Assembly (NCBI GenBank): GCA_040905865.1
Contig: JBBDQU010000036.1
Location: 62,001-126,000, forward strand
Source: Alphaproteobacteria bacterium
GTDB taxonomy: Bacteria; Pseudomonadota; Alphaproteobacteria; UBA8366; GCA-2717185
Length of the DNA stretch: 64,000 bases
Direction: 5' to 3'
Position 1 is the first letter of the stretch; each line of letters starts with the position of its first letter. This document shows positions 8,174-17,147 of this stretch, piece by piece. The translations under genes and the position numbers were made by a program. Under the pieces are notes generated by a model. The model was given only the letters and a program-made list of their open reading frames with translations. It had not been told where the DNA came from and made no database searches.

Positions 8174-9553
8174 TTAATCGGCGGCCTGCCTGTCGGCGTC
8201 ATCGGGCACCTTTTCCCGCATGGTCACAAATTCTTCCGCCGCCGTGGGATGAATGCCGATCGTCGCATCGAATTGCGCCTTGGTGGCGCCGCATTTCAGC
8301 GCAATACCGACCCCCTGGGTCGTTTCGCCGGCATCCGGTCCGACCATATGAAACCCGACGACCCTGTCACTGGCGCGATCGACGACCAGTTTCATGAATG
8401 TCTTTTCCTCTGAACCTGACAGCGTGTGCTTCATGGGCCGGAACGAGGACACGTAAATATCCACGGCGCTGTATTTTTCGCGCGCCTGTGCCTCGGTCAA
8501 TCCGACGGTGCCGATATTGGGCTGGCTGAACACGGCCGTCGGAATGTCCTCGTAATCCGCCATGCGCGACTGGTTCTTGAACAGATTCCCCGCCAGCACC
8601 ATGCCTTCCGCAATGGCGACCGGCGTCAGCGCGACACGGTCGATGACATCGCCCAGAGCGTAAATCGAATCGACCGAGGTCTTGAAATAGTCATCGACCT
8701 TGACGGCTCCATTCGGCGCCAGTTCGACTCCGGCCTCCTCGAGCCCGATCCCGCGGGATTTCACCACCCGACCCGTGGCGTACATGATCAGATCCGTTTC
8801 GATTTCCGTGCCATCCTCCAGTGCCGCCAGATAGACATCCCCCTTCTTGACGATCCGGGCGATATTGGCATTGAAGCGCAGGTCGACGCCCTTCTTGCGC
8901 ATTTCATCGGCCAGAAAGCTGCGGACATCGTCGTCAAATCCGCGCAGGAAATGTGGCCCGCGATACAACTGGGTCACATTGCAACCGAGGCCGTTGAAAA
9001 TGCCTGCGAATTCTACCGCAATATAACCGCCTCCTGCGATGAGAACCCGTTCGGGAAGCGATTCCAGAAAAAATGCCTCATTCGACGTGATCGCGTGTTC
9101 CTTGCCCGGGATATCGGGCACAACCGGCCAACCGCCGGTCGCAACCAGAATATATTTTGCGGAAACCGTCTTGCCGTTGATCGAAACCGTATGCGGATCG
9201 ACAACGGTCGCGGTGCCCCTGAAAATCTCGACGCCGGCATTGCTCAACAGGCGCTCATAGATTCCGTTCAGACGCTCGATTTCCCGATTCTTGTTCTCGA
9301 TCAGTTTCGACCAGTTAAAACTGCGCGCGCCAACGGTCCAGCCGAACCCCGCGGCGTCCTCGAAATCCTCGGAAAAATGCGAGGCATAGACCAGCAGCTT
9401 TTTCGGCACGCAACCCACATTGACACAGGTGCCGCCCAGGTAGCGCTCCTCGGCAATGGCGACGCGGGCGCCGTAACTCGCCGATATCCGGCTCGCCCGA
9501 ACGCCCCCCGATCCCGCGCCTATCGTGAAAAGATCGTAGTCATACTCGGACAT
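8174..9553 (-). CDS. gor: Glutathione-disulfide reductase
   Basis: This 459-residue flavoprotein reduces oxidised glutathione with NADPH. The FAD-binding GAGSGG is at residues 12-17 and the redox-active disulfide is Cys43/Cys48 in [14 protein letters not shown]. The NAD(P) domain has [13 protein letters not shown], followed by the FAD motif YALGDV, and the C-terminal dimerisation domain ends with the active-site HPTAAEEF. It is 89 bases upstream of the selenoprotein gene on the same strand and is followed by a glutaredoxin-like gene, so the three may form a glutathione-dependent redox operon. The length is normal and no residue is missing. Confidence 0.95.
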   Translation of the reverse strand: MSEYDYDLFTIGAGSGGVRASRISASYGARVAIAEERYLGGTCVNVGCVPKKLLVYASHFSEDFEDAAGFGWTVGARSFNWSKLIENKNREIERLNGIYERLLSNAGVEIFRGTATVVDPHTVSINGKTVSAKYILVATGGWPVVPDIPGKEHAITSNEAFFLESLPERVLIAGGGYIAVEFAGIFNGLGCNVTQLYRGPHFLRGFDDDVRSFLADEMRKKGVDLRFNANIARIVKKGDVYLAALEDGTEIETDLIMYATGRVVKSRGIGLEEAGVELAPNGAVKVDDYFKTSVDSIYALGDVIDRVALTPVAIAEGMVLAGNLFKNQSRMADYEDIPTAVFSQPNIGTVGLTEAQAREKYSAVDIYVSSFRPMKHTLSGSEEKTFMKLVVDRASDRVVGFHMVGPDAGETTQGVGIALKCGATKAQFDATIGIHPTAAEEFVTMREKVPDDADRQAAD

Positions 9554-9662
9554 GGCTTGCCACCCTTAGCTGCTTTGATTCTGCGTCTCCAGATATAAGG
9601 TCCGGGAAAGGAAAAGGGAATGGACGGTACAGAACCGGACGCAGGGACGGCAGGCGGCAAAT

Positions 9663-9686
9663 GCGGCGGGCCAGAAGACCCGCCGC
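9663..9686 (-). terminator. GC hairpin downstream of gabD
   Basis: GCGGCGGG (9663-9670) and CCCGCCGC (9679-9686) form a perfect eight-base-pair stem with an eight-base loop, starting about 15 bases after the gabD stop on the minus strand. Only a short ATTT follows, so it is a plausible but weak intrinsic terminator separating gabD from gor. Confidence 0.5.
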
Positions 9687-9700
9687 TACGGGTTCGACCG

Positions 9701-11158
9701 CTACCGCGCCACATCTCCCATACAGACATATTTAATTTCCAGGAAATCCTCGATACCGTATTTCGAACCTTCCCGGCCCAGCCCCGATTCCTTCACACCA
9801 CCGAACGGCGCGACTTCTGTAGAGATAATGCCGGTATTCGCGCCGACGATTCCGTATTCCAGCCCCTCGGATACGCGCCATACGCGGCCGATATCCCGAC
9901 TATAGAAATAGGACGCGAGGCCGAATTCCGTATCATTCGCCATCCGGATCGCCTCTTCCTCGGTTTTAAAGCGGAACAGGGGTGCGACGGGTCCGAAGGT
10001 TTCCTCGCGTGTCACCGCCATATCGGTGGTGACTTCCGACAGGACCGTCGGCTCGAAAAACGTACCTCCCATCGCATGCCGCTTGCCACCGATGACGACG
10101 CGGGCACCTTTTCCGACCGCATCGGCGATATGCGCTTCCACCTTTTCGACCGCCGCCATGTCAATCATCGGCCCTTGGTTGATACCGGAGTCCATGCCAT
10201 TGCCGACCTTTAAACCGCTCACAGCCTGCGACAGCTTTTCGGCAAATTCCTCATAGACGCTGTCCTGCACCAGCATCCGATTGGCGCAAACGCAGGTCTG
10301 CCCGGCATTCCGGTATTTAGAGGCAATGGCGCCTTCAACGGCGGCATCCAGATCGGCGTCATCGAAGACAATGAAGGGGGCATTGCCGCCCAGTTCCATG
10401 CTGAGCTTCTTCATGGTCCCGGCGCATTGTTCCGCCAGCAGCTTGCCGATTTCGGTCGATCCGGTGAATGTCAGTTTGCGAACAATCGGATTGGAGGTCA
10501 TTTCGCCGCCGATGGCCGACGACGACCCGGTGAGCACGCTGAACACGCCCGCCGGCACGCCAGCGCGCGCCGCAAGGTCGGCCATGGCCAATGCGGAATA
10601 CGGGGTTGCGGTGGCGGGTTTACAAACCATCGTGCAACCGGCGGCCAGTGCGGGTCCCACCTTGCGCGCAATCATGGCTGACGGAAAATTCCATGGCGTG
10701 ATGGCGGCGCAAACGCCGATGGGCTCCTTGGAAACGACAATGCGCCAGTTGGCGTTCGGCGTCGGAATTATATCGCCGTAAATACGTTTCCCTTCCTCGG
10801 CGAACCATTCGATAAAGGAAGCCGAATACAGAACTTCGCCGCGCGCTTCCGCAAGAGGTTTCCCCTGCTCCAGCGTCATCAGGACAGCCAGGTCCTCCTG
10901 GTTTTCCAGCATCAGGTTGTACCATTTGCGCAGGATGACGGCCCTTTCCTTGGCCGTTTTGGCGCGCCATGCCGGCATAGCCGCATTGGCGGCATCGATC
11001 GCGCGGGCGGTTTCAGCGGCGCCCATCTTCGGTACGGTACCCAGGATTTCGCCCGTTGCCGGGTTATTCACCGGGATGGACTCCCCGCCATCGGCGTCAA
11101 TCCACTGCCCGTCAATATAGCATTTTTCGTGAAACAGACTTTTGTCCTGAAGATCCAT
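9701..11158 (-). CDS. gabD: NAD(P)-dependent succinate-semialdehyde dehydrogenase
   Basis: This 485-residue aldehyde dehydrogenase oxidises succinate semialdehyde (or glutarate semialdehyde) to the acid. ITPWNFPSAMIARKVGPALAA, the catalytic glutamate in MELGGNAPFIVF and the nucleophilic cysteine in NAGQTCVCANRM follow the GabD pattern closely, and the C-terminal FGGVKESGLGREGSKYG is characteristic. It starts at 11158 opposite a ferredoxin-like gene across a 169-base divergent gap. No GABA transaminase is next to it, so the physiological substrate is inferred from family membership only. Confidence 0.93.
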   Translation of the reverse strand: MDLQDKSLFHEKCYIDGQWIDADGGESIPVNNPATGEILGTVPKMGAAETARAIDAANAAMPAWRAKTAKERAVILRKWYNLMLENQEDLAVLMTLEQGKPLAEARGEVLYSASFIEWFAEEGKRIYGDIIPTPNANWRIVVSKEPIGVCAAITPWNFPSAMIARKVGPALAAGCTMVCKPATATPYSALAMADLAARAGVPAGVFSVLTGSSSAIGGEMTSNPIVRKLTFTGSTEIGKLLAEQCAGTMKKLSMELGGNAPFIVFDDADLDAAVEGAIASKYRNAGQTCVCANRMLVQDSVYEEFAEKLSQAVSGLKVGNGMDSGINQGPMIDMAAVEKVEAHIADAVGKGARVVIGGKRHAMGGTFFEPTVLSEVTTDMAVTREETFGPVAPLFRFKTEEEAIRMANDTEFGLASYFYSRDIGRVWRVSEGLEYGIVGANTGIISTEVAPFGGVKESGLGREGSKYGIEDFLEIKYVCMGDVAR

Positions 11159-11327
11159 GTTCCGGCTCCGGCGTTGGTGAATGCATAGCTTATTATGTGG
11201 TGTGATTCGCCACGGGAAAAAGGTGCGGATTGTCGTGTTGGCGTATCATAGATCCGATTGACGGCGGCATTGCGCATTTTGCGAACGTCGTTATCACGTT
11301 TAGGTGGTGTAACGGACAGGATCAGGC

Positions 11328-11672
11328 ATGAAAGACAGCAACGGAGCGGGGCAGCGCAGAATAAATATCTGCGTCAATTTTCGCGCAGGCAACATTCTGC
11401 CATCCTGCGGCGCACGCGGTAGCCGGGAACTGGCCGATGCCCTGGAGGCAGGCATTGCGAAACGCGGGCTGCCATATGAATTCAACCGCCTGCACTGCAT
11501 GGGAAAATGCCATATCGGGCCGACAATGCGTATTTCCCCGGGCGGATCCTTTATCATGGGTGCGCAGGAACACGATGTCCCACGCATACTCGACCTGCTA
11601 CAGGCAGAGGACCTGGAGGGGCTCGCCATTGCCTATCCCCTGCCCGAGCAGGACCGGAACATAGAAGACTAA
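11328..11672 (+). CDS. Thioredoxin-like [2Fe-2S] ferredoxin
   Basis: This 114-residue protein has the four-cysteine pattern of the thioredoxin-like 2Fe-2S family (NuoE-type): Cys15 in INICVNFRAG, Cys27 in LPSCGARGS, and Cys57/Cys61 in HCMGKCHIGP. The last motif, followed by GPTMRISPGG, is typical of (2Fe-2S) ferredoxin domains. It probably carries electrons for an unknown partner. It is divergent from gabD and ends seven bases before the convergent stop of the next aldehyde dehydrogenase. No dedicated redox enzyme is adjacent. Confidence 0.88.
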   Translation: MKDSNGAGQRRINICVNFRAGNILPSCGARGSRELADALEAGIAKRGLPYEFNRLHCMGKCHIGPTMRISPGGSFIMGAQEHDVPRILDLLQAEDLEGLAIAYPLPEQDRNIED

Positions 11673-11678
11673 GCGGCC

Positions 11679-13115
11679 TTAAAGTTCGGGAGAACGGATC
11701 ACGAGCATCTTCTCGAACTGCATGTCGTGCATCGTGTGGTGGATCCCGCCAACGTTATAGCCGGATTGCTTCAGTCCTGCGAACGGCATCCAGTCGACCC
11801 GGAATGCCGTGTGATCGTTGACCATGACTGCGCTGGCCTCGAGCCGCCGGAAACAACGCATCGCCATATCCAGATTTTGCGTACAGACCGCCGACTGAAA
11901 GGCAAAAGGCAGGGAATTCGCCCGCGCGATGGCATCGTCGATATCCGAATAGGGATAAACGCAGACGACCGGCCCGAATATTTCCTGCGTACTCACCAGC
12001 GCATCAGCAGGCGGGTCATACAGAACCGTCGCCTCATGGCAGCTTGCCGAAATCTTGTTGCCGCCCAGGATGATCTCGGCGCCAGCGGCAACCGCCTCCT
12101 GCACCCATTCATTGATCCGATCGTTTTCCTTGGTCCTGATAAGCGGGCCGATCTCTGTCGTTGCCAGTGTGGGGTCGCCGACAGGCATCCTGGCGCCTTC
12201 GGCCGCGATACCCTCCGCGACAGTCCGGGCAATGGACTCATGCGCGAACACACGCTGCACCGAAACGCAGACCTGCCCGGCATGATAGAATCCGCCCTTG
12301 GCCAGAAGGGGAATCACACGCGCCAGATCGGCATCCTCGGCAACGATTACCGGCGCGGCGCCGCCGTGTTCCAGGGCGCAGCGCGTGCCCGGCGCCAGAT
12401 TGGCGCGCAACATCCAGCCGACTTTTGCCGACCCGATAAAACTGAAAAACCCGACGCGCGGATCGGTGACCAGTTTCTGGGATACCTCGCGGCCTCCCGT
12501 AACAGTAACCTGACACCATTCCTCTGGAAGCCCCGCCTCCCGCAAAATTTCAACAAACCGGATGCAGGATAACGGCGTCACTTCGGCCGGTTTCACGATA
12601 CAGGGACAGCCAACGGCTACCGCTGGCGCCACCTGGTGGACAATCAGGTTCAGCGGATGATTGAAGGCGCTGACGGCGACGACGACGCCGATGGGCTCAT
12701 GGGTCGTCATCGCCAGGCGGTTCATCGACGCGGCGTTCAGGCCCATCGGTATTTCGATGCCATGCTGGGTTCGTAACGATTCGATGCAGAGTTTCACACC
12801 GTCAATTGCGCGGGCGACTTCGACGCGGCTGTCTGGCAGCGGCTTGCCACCTTCCCGCGCCGCTTCGACGGCAAGATACTCGAAGCGTCCCCTCATGATC
12901 TCGGCGGTTTTTTCCAGAATGTCGATGCGCTTGTCGACAGGCAGCCAGCCATCGCGGTCCCGGAACAGGCGGGCGGCTGTCTCCAGTGCGGTTTCCACCG
13001 TCGCCAGATCGGAAACCGCAACGGTTGCTATCTCCGCCCCGTCCCAGGGCGCCCACACGGTCACGTCGCGATCCGAGGTTGCTCCCGGAACCATCAGAGG
13101 ATAGCGTTGCACCAT
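11679..13115 (-). CDS. Aldehyde dehydrogenase family protein
   Basis: This 478-residue NAD(P)-dependent aldehyde dehydrogenase shows VSAFNHPLNLIVHQVAPA for coenzyme binding and the catalytic cysteine in HAGQVCVSVQRV. The general-base region reads CALEHGGAAP, with His in place of the usual Leu after the glutamate. This pattern is typical of the lactaldehyde/phosphonoacetaldehyde/glyceraldehyde-3-phosphate-like branch rather than of GabD. The end of the protein has WMPFAGLKQSGYNVGG. The substrate is not determined. It is divergent from the CoA-transferase gene; the roughly 180-base gap probably holds both promoters. Confidence 0.9.
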   Translation of the reverse strand: MVQRYPLMVPGATSDRDVTVWAPWDGAEIATVAVSDLATVETALETAARLFRDRDGWLPVDKRIDILEKTAEIMRGRFEYLAVEAAREGGKPLPDSRVEVARAIDGVKLCIESLRTQHGIEIPMGLNAASMNRLAMTTHEPIGVVVAVSAFNHPLNLIVHQVAPAVAVGCPCIVKPAEVTPLSCIRFVEILREAGLPEEWCQVTVTGGREVSQKLVTDPRVGFFSFIGSAKVGWMLRANLAPGTRCALEHGGAAPVIVAEDADLARVIPLLAKGGFYHAGQVCVSVQRVFAHESIARTVAEGIAAEGARMPVGDPTLATTEIGPLIRTKENDRINEWVQEAVAAGAEIILGGNKISASCHEATVLYDPPADALVSTQEIFGPVVCVYPYSDIDDAIARANSLPFAFQSAVCTQNLDMAMRCFRRLEASAVMVNDHTAFRVDWMPFAGLKQSGYNVGGIHHTMHDMQFEKMLVIRSPEL

Positions 13116-13294
13116 GTCTGTCTCCCCCTCCGCAATTAGCTGAAAATATTCTCAGGACAGACTAACCCGACCCGGCGGCAAACGGTAGCGTGACGGCCAC
13201 CCCCTGCCCAAGATTATACGGAAAGGTTGTCGTTGCTCGTGGAAAGATAATAATAGGGGGGTTAATTTTCTCTGATACTCAGGAGCGCCATCCC

Positions 13295-14491
13295 GTGACC
13301 CAGAATCACCTGCCGTTATCCCGCTTCACCGTTTTGGACCTGACAGCGCATCGCGCGGGGCCGACTGCCGTCCGGCAGCTTGCGGATTGGGGCGCCAATG
13401 TCATTAAAATCGAAGCGCCGTCCGCGATCAACAAGGACAAGGGCGGATTGACCGGTTCGCGCCATGGCTTCGATTTTCAGAACCTGCACCGAAACAAACG
13501 CAGCCTTACGATCAATCTGAAGGATCCCGAAGGCAAGGCGATCTTCATGAAGCTCGCCGAAAATGCCGACGTCATCGTCGAAAACATGCGGTCCGCCGTG
13601 AAATACAGGCTCGGCATCGATTATGACGAAGTGAAGAAGGTCAATCCGCGCATCATTTACGGCAGCATCGCCGGTTTCGGACAGGATGGCCCCTATGGCA
13701 AACGACCGGGCGTCGACCAGATCGCGCAGGGTATGGGCGGGCTGATGTCGATCACCGGCATTCCCGGACAGGGTCCGGTGCGGGTCGGCATTCCGATCTG
13801 CGACCTGACGTCCGGCATGTTCCTGGCCCAGGGTATCCTGATCGCGCTCCTGAACCGGGAAGTGACCGGCGAGGGCCAATGGGTCCATACGTCGCTACTG
13901 GAATCGATCATCCAGATGCTCGACTTCCAGGCCTCTCGCTGGACCATGGGCCATGAAGTCGCACCGCAGGCCGGTAACAACCATCCCACCAGCATCCCCA
14001 CAGGGGTCTATCCCACAGCGGACGGCCACATCAACATCGCCGCGTCGGGTGCGGAATTGTACAAGCGCTTCTGCAAAGCGATCGGCGCCAACGAGTTGCT
14101 GGAAAATCCGGAATACCAGTCGTTCGAAGGCCGCTCGAAGAACCGCGACGAACTGAATGAAAAGATTGCCAATATCACCAAGTCGCGCAAAAGCCAGGAA
14201 TGGATCGACTTGCTGAACGAGGCCGGCGTGCCCTGCGGACCGATCTATTCCATCGACCAGGTCTTCGCCGATCCGCAGGTCAAGCATCTGAAAATGGCGC
14301 AGCCGGCGCAGCATGCTACGCTGGGTGAAATCAATATAATCCGGCAAGCCGTAAACCTGACAGGGACACCGGCCCCCGACCACATTGTGCGGGCAACGCC
14401 AGAACTGGGCGAACACACAGAGGAAGTGCTGAAGGAAGCGGGATATGACGACTCCGCCATCAAGGCGTTCCGTGAAGCCGGCGTGATCTGA
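13295..14491 (+). CDS. CaiB/BaiF (class III) CoA transferase
   Basis: This 398-residue enzyme moves CoA between acyl-CoA and free acids without a phosphate intermediate. Family features are VLDLTAHRAGPTAVRQLADWGANVIK split over the N-terminus, the DxxxxxR region NKRSLTINLKDPEG, VIVENMRSAVKYRLG, SIAGFGQDGPY, and the later SIPTGVYPTADG. The catalytic aspartate usually follows about residue 170. The GTG at 13295 is preferred because AGGAG (13281-13285) lies nine bases upstream and homology starts there; an ATG further up at 13190 adds a non-conserved tail. Its stop is 18 bases before the enoyl-CoA hydratase, so both act in one acyl-CoA catabolic unit. Confidence 0.92.
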   Translation: MTQNHLPLSRFTVLDLTAHRAGPTAVRQLADWGANVIKIEAPSAINKDKGGLTGSRHGFDFQNLHRNKRSLTINLKDPEGKAIFMKLAENADVIVENMRSAVKYRLGIDYDEVKKVNPRIIYGSIAGFGQDGPYGKRPGVDQIAQGMGGLMSITGIPGQGPVRVGIPICDLTSGMFLAQGILIALLNREVTGEGQWVHTSLLESIIQMLDFQASRWTMGHEVAPQAGNNHPTSIPTGVYPTADGHINIAASGAELYKRFCKAIGANELLENPEYQSFEGRSKNRDELNEKIANITKSRKSQEWIDLLNEAGVPCGPIYSIDQVFADPQVKHLKMAQPAQHATLGEINIIRQAVNLTGTPAPDHIVRATPELGEHTEEVLKEAGYDDSAIKAFREAGVI

Positions 14492-14509
14492 AGGAAGGAC
14501 GATACAGTG

Positions 14510-15304
14510 ATGAAATTGAACACAGACAAGATGCTGGCCGAAAAATCCGACGGAATCGGCTGGATGACCTTCAACAACCCGGCGCGGCGCAACGCAACCT
14601 CGCTGGAAATGTGGGAGGCCATTGACGTCATCCTGAAGGATTTCGAAGCCGACGATAAGGTCCGCGTCATCGTCATGAAAGGCGCCGGCGGCAAGGCCTT
14701 CGTGGCCGGGGCGGATATTTCCGAGTTCAAGGAAAAACGCAACGACGCGGAAGCAGCCGAGCGTTATGCACAGGCGTCAGACGGTGCAAAAGCGCTGTTA
14801 GCGAACCTGAAGAAACCGTTGATTGCGATGATCAATGGCTACTGCCTTGGCGGTGGGCTGGCCGTGGCCATGAGCGCTGACATGCGTTTTGCGTCGGACG
14901 ATGCCCAGCTTGGCGTTCCCGCCGGCCGCCTGGGTATCGCCTATAATTTCGATTCCTTGCGCAGAATGGTGCAGCTGGTTGGTCCGGCAATGGCGAATGA
15001 GATCATGTTCACCGCACGGCGCCTGAACGCTACGGAAGCCCTGCATGCCGGGCTGTTGAACCGTGTCGTTCCCGTTGATCAGTTGGAATCGACGGTAACG
15101 GAGGTCGCCAGGACAATCAGCCGCAACGCCCCGCTTTCGGTCAATGCCTCCAAGGTAACGATCAAGGAGGTTCTGAAAGACGAAAGCCAGCGCGACATGG
15201 CCATGCTCGCCAAAATATCGGAAGACTGCTTCAACAGCGCCGATTACCAGGAGGGGCGCCAGGCCTTCATGGAAAAGCGGGAGCCCGTCTTCATCGGCCG
15301 TTGA
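14510..15304 (+). CDS. Enoyl-CoA hydratase/isomerase family protein
   Basis: This 264-residue crotonase-fold enzyme lies directly downstream of the CoA transferase. The oxyanion-hole regions are visible in KAFVAGADISEF and in NGYCLGGGLAVAMSADMR, followed by QLGVPAGRLGIAYNFDS. AAGGAAGG at 14491-14498 is the ribosome-binding site; either GTG 14507 or ATG 14510 could be used. The classical catalytic second glutamate is not obvious (LGVPAGRLGI), so it may act as a non-hydratase member such as an isomerase or hydrolase. It converges on glmS with a three-base gap. Confidence 0.9.
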   Translation: MKLNTDKMLAEKSDGIGWMTFNNPARRNATSLEMWEAIDVILKDFEADDKVRVIVMKGAGGKAFVAGADISEFKEKRNDAEAAERYAQASDGAKALLANLKKPLIAMINGYCLGGGLAVAMSADMRFASDDAQLGVPAGRLGIAYNFDSLRRMVQLVGPAMANEIMFTARRLNATEALHAGLLNRVVPVDQLESTVTEVARTISRNAPLSVNASKVTIKEVLKDESQRDMAMLAKISEDCFNSADYQEGRQAFMEKREPVFIGR

Positions 15305-15307
15305 GGC

Positions 15308-17140
15308 CTATTCGACGGTCACGCTCTTGGCCAGGTTTCGCGGCTGATCCACATCCGTACCCTTCAGGACAGCCGTGAAATAGGCCAGTAGCTGCACGGG
15401 AATCGCGTAAAGGATAGGGGCGACAAAGGGATCGACTTCCGGGAGCATCAGGCAGGCCTTCGGCTTCGCCTGGCTTTCCATTTTGGCGATCCCTTCCTTG
15501 TCCGACAGGAAGATCACGATACCGCCGCGGGCGATGACTTCCTGCACATTGCCCATGGTCTTGTCGAACAGCGGATCATTCCCCGGCGCAATACAGATGA
15601 CGGGAACATTTTCGTCGATAAGCGCGATAGGGCCGTGCTTCATTTCGCCGGCAGCATAGCCTTCCGCGTGGATGTAAGAAATTTCCTTCAGCTTCAGCGC
15701 GCCTTCCAGAGCGATCGGATAAGCGGTGCCGCGACCGAGATACAGCACGTCCCGCGCATCCACCAGGATATGGGCTATTCTTTCGTATTCGCTCAGATTG
15801 TTCAGAACCTCCGCCAGCCGGCCCGGGACTTCCGCCAGGGCATTTGCCAGGTTACTGACCTGTCGCCCATCCAATGCGCCGCGCATCCGGGCAGCTTCCA
15901 GTGCAATACAGGCAAGCACCGTGAGCTGAGTCGTGAATGCCTTTGTCGACGCGACGCCGATTTCAGGCCCGGCGAAGGTTGGCAAGACCGTATCGCTTTC
16001 ACGCGCGATGCTGGATTCCGGAACATTGACTACGGACATGATGTGCTGCCCCGCCGCCTTACAGTAACGCAGCGCCGCCAGCGTATCCATCGTTTCGCCA
16101 GACTGGCTTACAAACAGCGACAGCCCGCCATCCGGGAGCGGCGCATTGCGGTAACGGAATTCGGAGGCGACATCGATTTCGACGGGGACCCGGGCATATT
16201 TTTCAAACCAGTATTTAGCAACCAGGCCGGCATAATAGGCGGTGCCGCAGGCGCTTATGGTGATCCGAGGTACAGAAGCCAGATCGCAGTTCGTCGGCGG
16301 CAGGGTGATTTTTCGGGTCGCCGGGTTGAGCACGGCATGCAGCGTATCGCCAATAACCGCCGGCTGTTCATGAATCTCCTTCAACATGAAATGGCGGTAA
16401 TTTCCCTTGCCGATCAGGGCGCCGGACAGCGCCGTTTCGACGGTCTTTCGTTCGACAGGTTTATTGTTATCGTCAAAGACTCGCGCGCCCTTGCGGGATA
16501 CAACGGCCCAGTCGCCTTCCTCCAGATAACAGATTTGCTGGGTCAGCGGCGCCAGGGCCAGTGCATCCGACCCGAAATACATCTCGCCGTTGCCGTAGCC
16601 GATCGCAAGGGGACTGCCGCGCCGGGCGCCAATCATCAAATCCTCGTTGCCACTGAAAATCATGACCAGTGCAAAGGCGCCTTCCAGTTGCGGCAACGTC
16701 TTTGCGACAGCCTCCTCCGCGCTCAGCCCTTCTTCAAGGAGGCTGGTCAGCAGATGCGCAACCGCTTCCGTGTCCGTTTCGCTTTCGAAAACCCGGCCCT
16801 GCCCCTTGAGCGTATTACGCAGCGTCTGAAAATTTTCGATGATCCCGTTATGGACCAGGGCCACACGCTTGGTGGCGTGCGGATGGGCATTCTGTTCTGT
16901 CGGCAAACCATGGGTTGCCCAACGCGTATGGCCAATCCCGATTTTGCCCGACAAGGGCGATTTGTCCAAAACGGACTGAAGGTTGACAATTTTCCCCTCG
17001 GCACGCCGGCGAGTGATATGGCCATCGACCAGCGTTGCGACCCCGGCGGAATCATAACCGCGGTATTCCAGACGTTTCAGCCCTTCGACGAGAAGCGGCG
17101 CCGCGGACCGCTCGCCGATTATTCCGATAATTCCACACAT
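15308..17140 (-). CDS. glmS: Glutamine-fructose-6-phosphate aminotransferase (isomerizing)
   Basis: This 610-residue enzyme makes glucosamine 6-phosphate from fructose 6-phosphate and glutamine, the entry to UDP-GlcNAc. The N-terminal nucleophile is Cys2 (MCGIIGIIG) with HTRWATHG and the glutaminase features. Two SIS domains follow: ISACGTAYYAGLV, FVSQSGETMDTLAAL and ASTKAFTTQ, then LGRGTAYPIALEGALKLKE. The C-terminus DQPRNLAKSVTVE is canonical. It is seven bases downstream of glmU on the same strand, a conserved operon arrangement that serves peptidoglycan, lipid A and surface polysaccharide. Confidence 0.98.
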   Translation of the reverse strand: MCGIIGIIGERSAAPLLVEGLKRLEYRGYDSAGVATLVDGHITRRRAEGKIVNLQSVLDKSPLSGKIGIGHTRWATHGLPTEQNAHPHATKRVALVHNGIIENFQTLRNTLKGQGRVFESETDTEAVAHLLTSLLEEGLSAEEAVAKTLPQLEGAFALVMIFSGNEDLMIGARRGSPLAIGYGNGEMYFGSDALALAPLTQQICYLEEGDWAVVSRKGARVFDDNNKPVERKTVETALSGALIGKGNYRHFMLKEIHEQPAVIGDTLHAVLNPATRKITLPPTNCDLASVPRITISACGTAYYAGLVAKYWFEKYARVPVEIDVASEFRYRNAPLPDGGLSLFVSQSGETMDTLAALRYCKAAGQHIMSVVNVPESSIARESDTVLPTFAGPEIGVASTKAFTTQLTVLACIALEAARMRGALDGRQVSNLANALAEVPGRLAEVLNNLSEYERIAHILVDARDVLYLGRGTAYPIALEGALKLKEISYIHAEGYAAGEMKHGPIALIDENVPVICIAPGNDPLFDKTMGNVQEVIARGGIVIFLSDKEGIAKMESQAKPKACLMLPEVDPFVAPILYAIPVQLLAYFTAVLKGTDVDQPRNLAKSVTVE

Positions 17141-17147
17141 GTTCCGG

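Noticed and set aside
13190-13294. Upstream ATG start for the CoA transferase
   Set aside because: The added residues show no family similarity, while GTG 13295 has AGGAG nine bases upstream.
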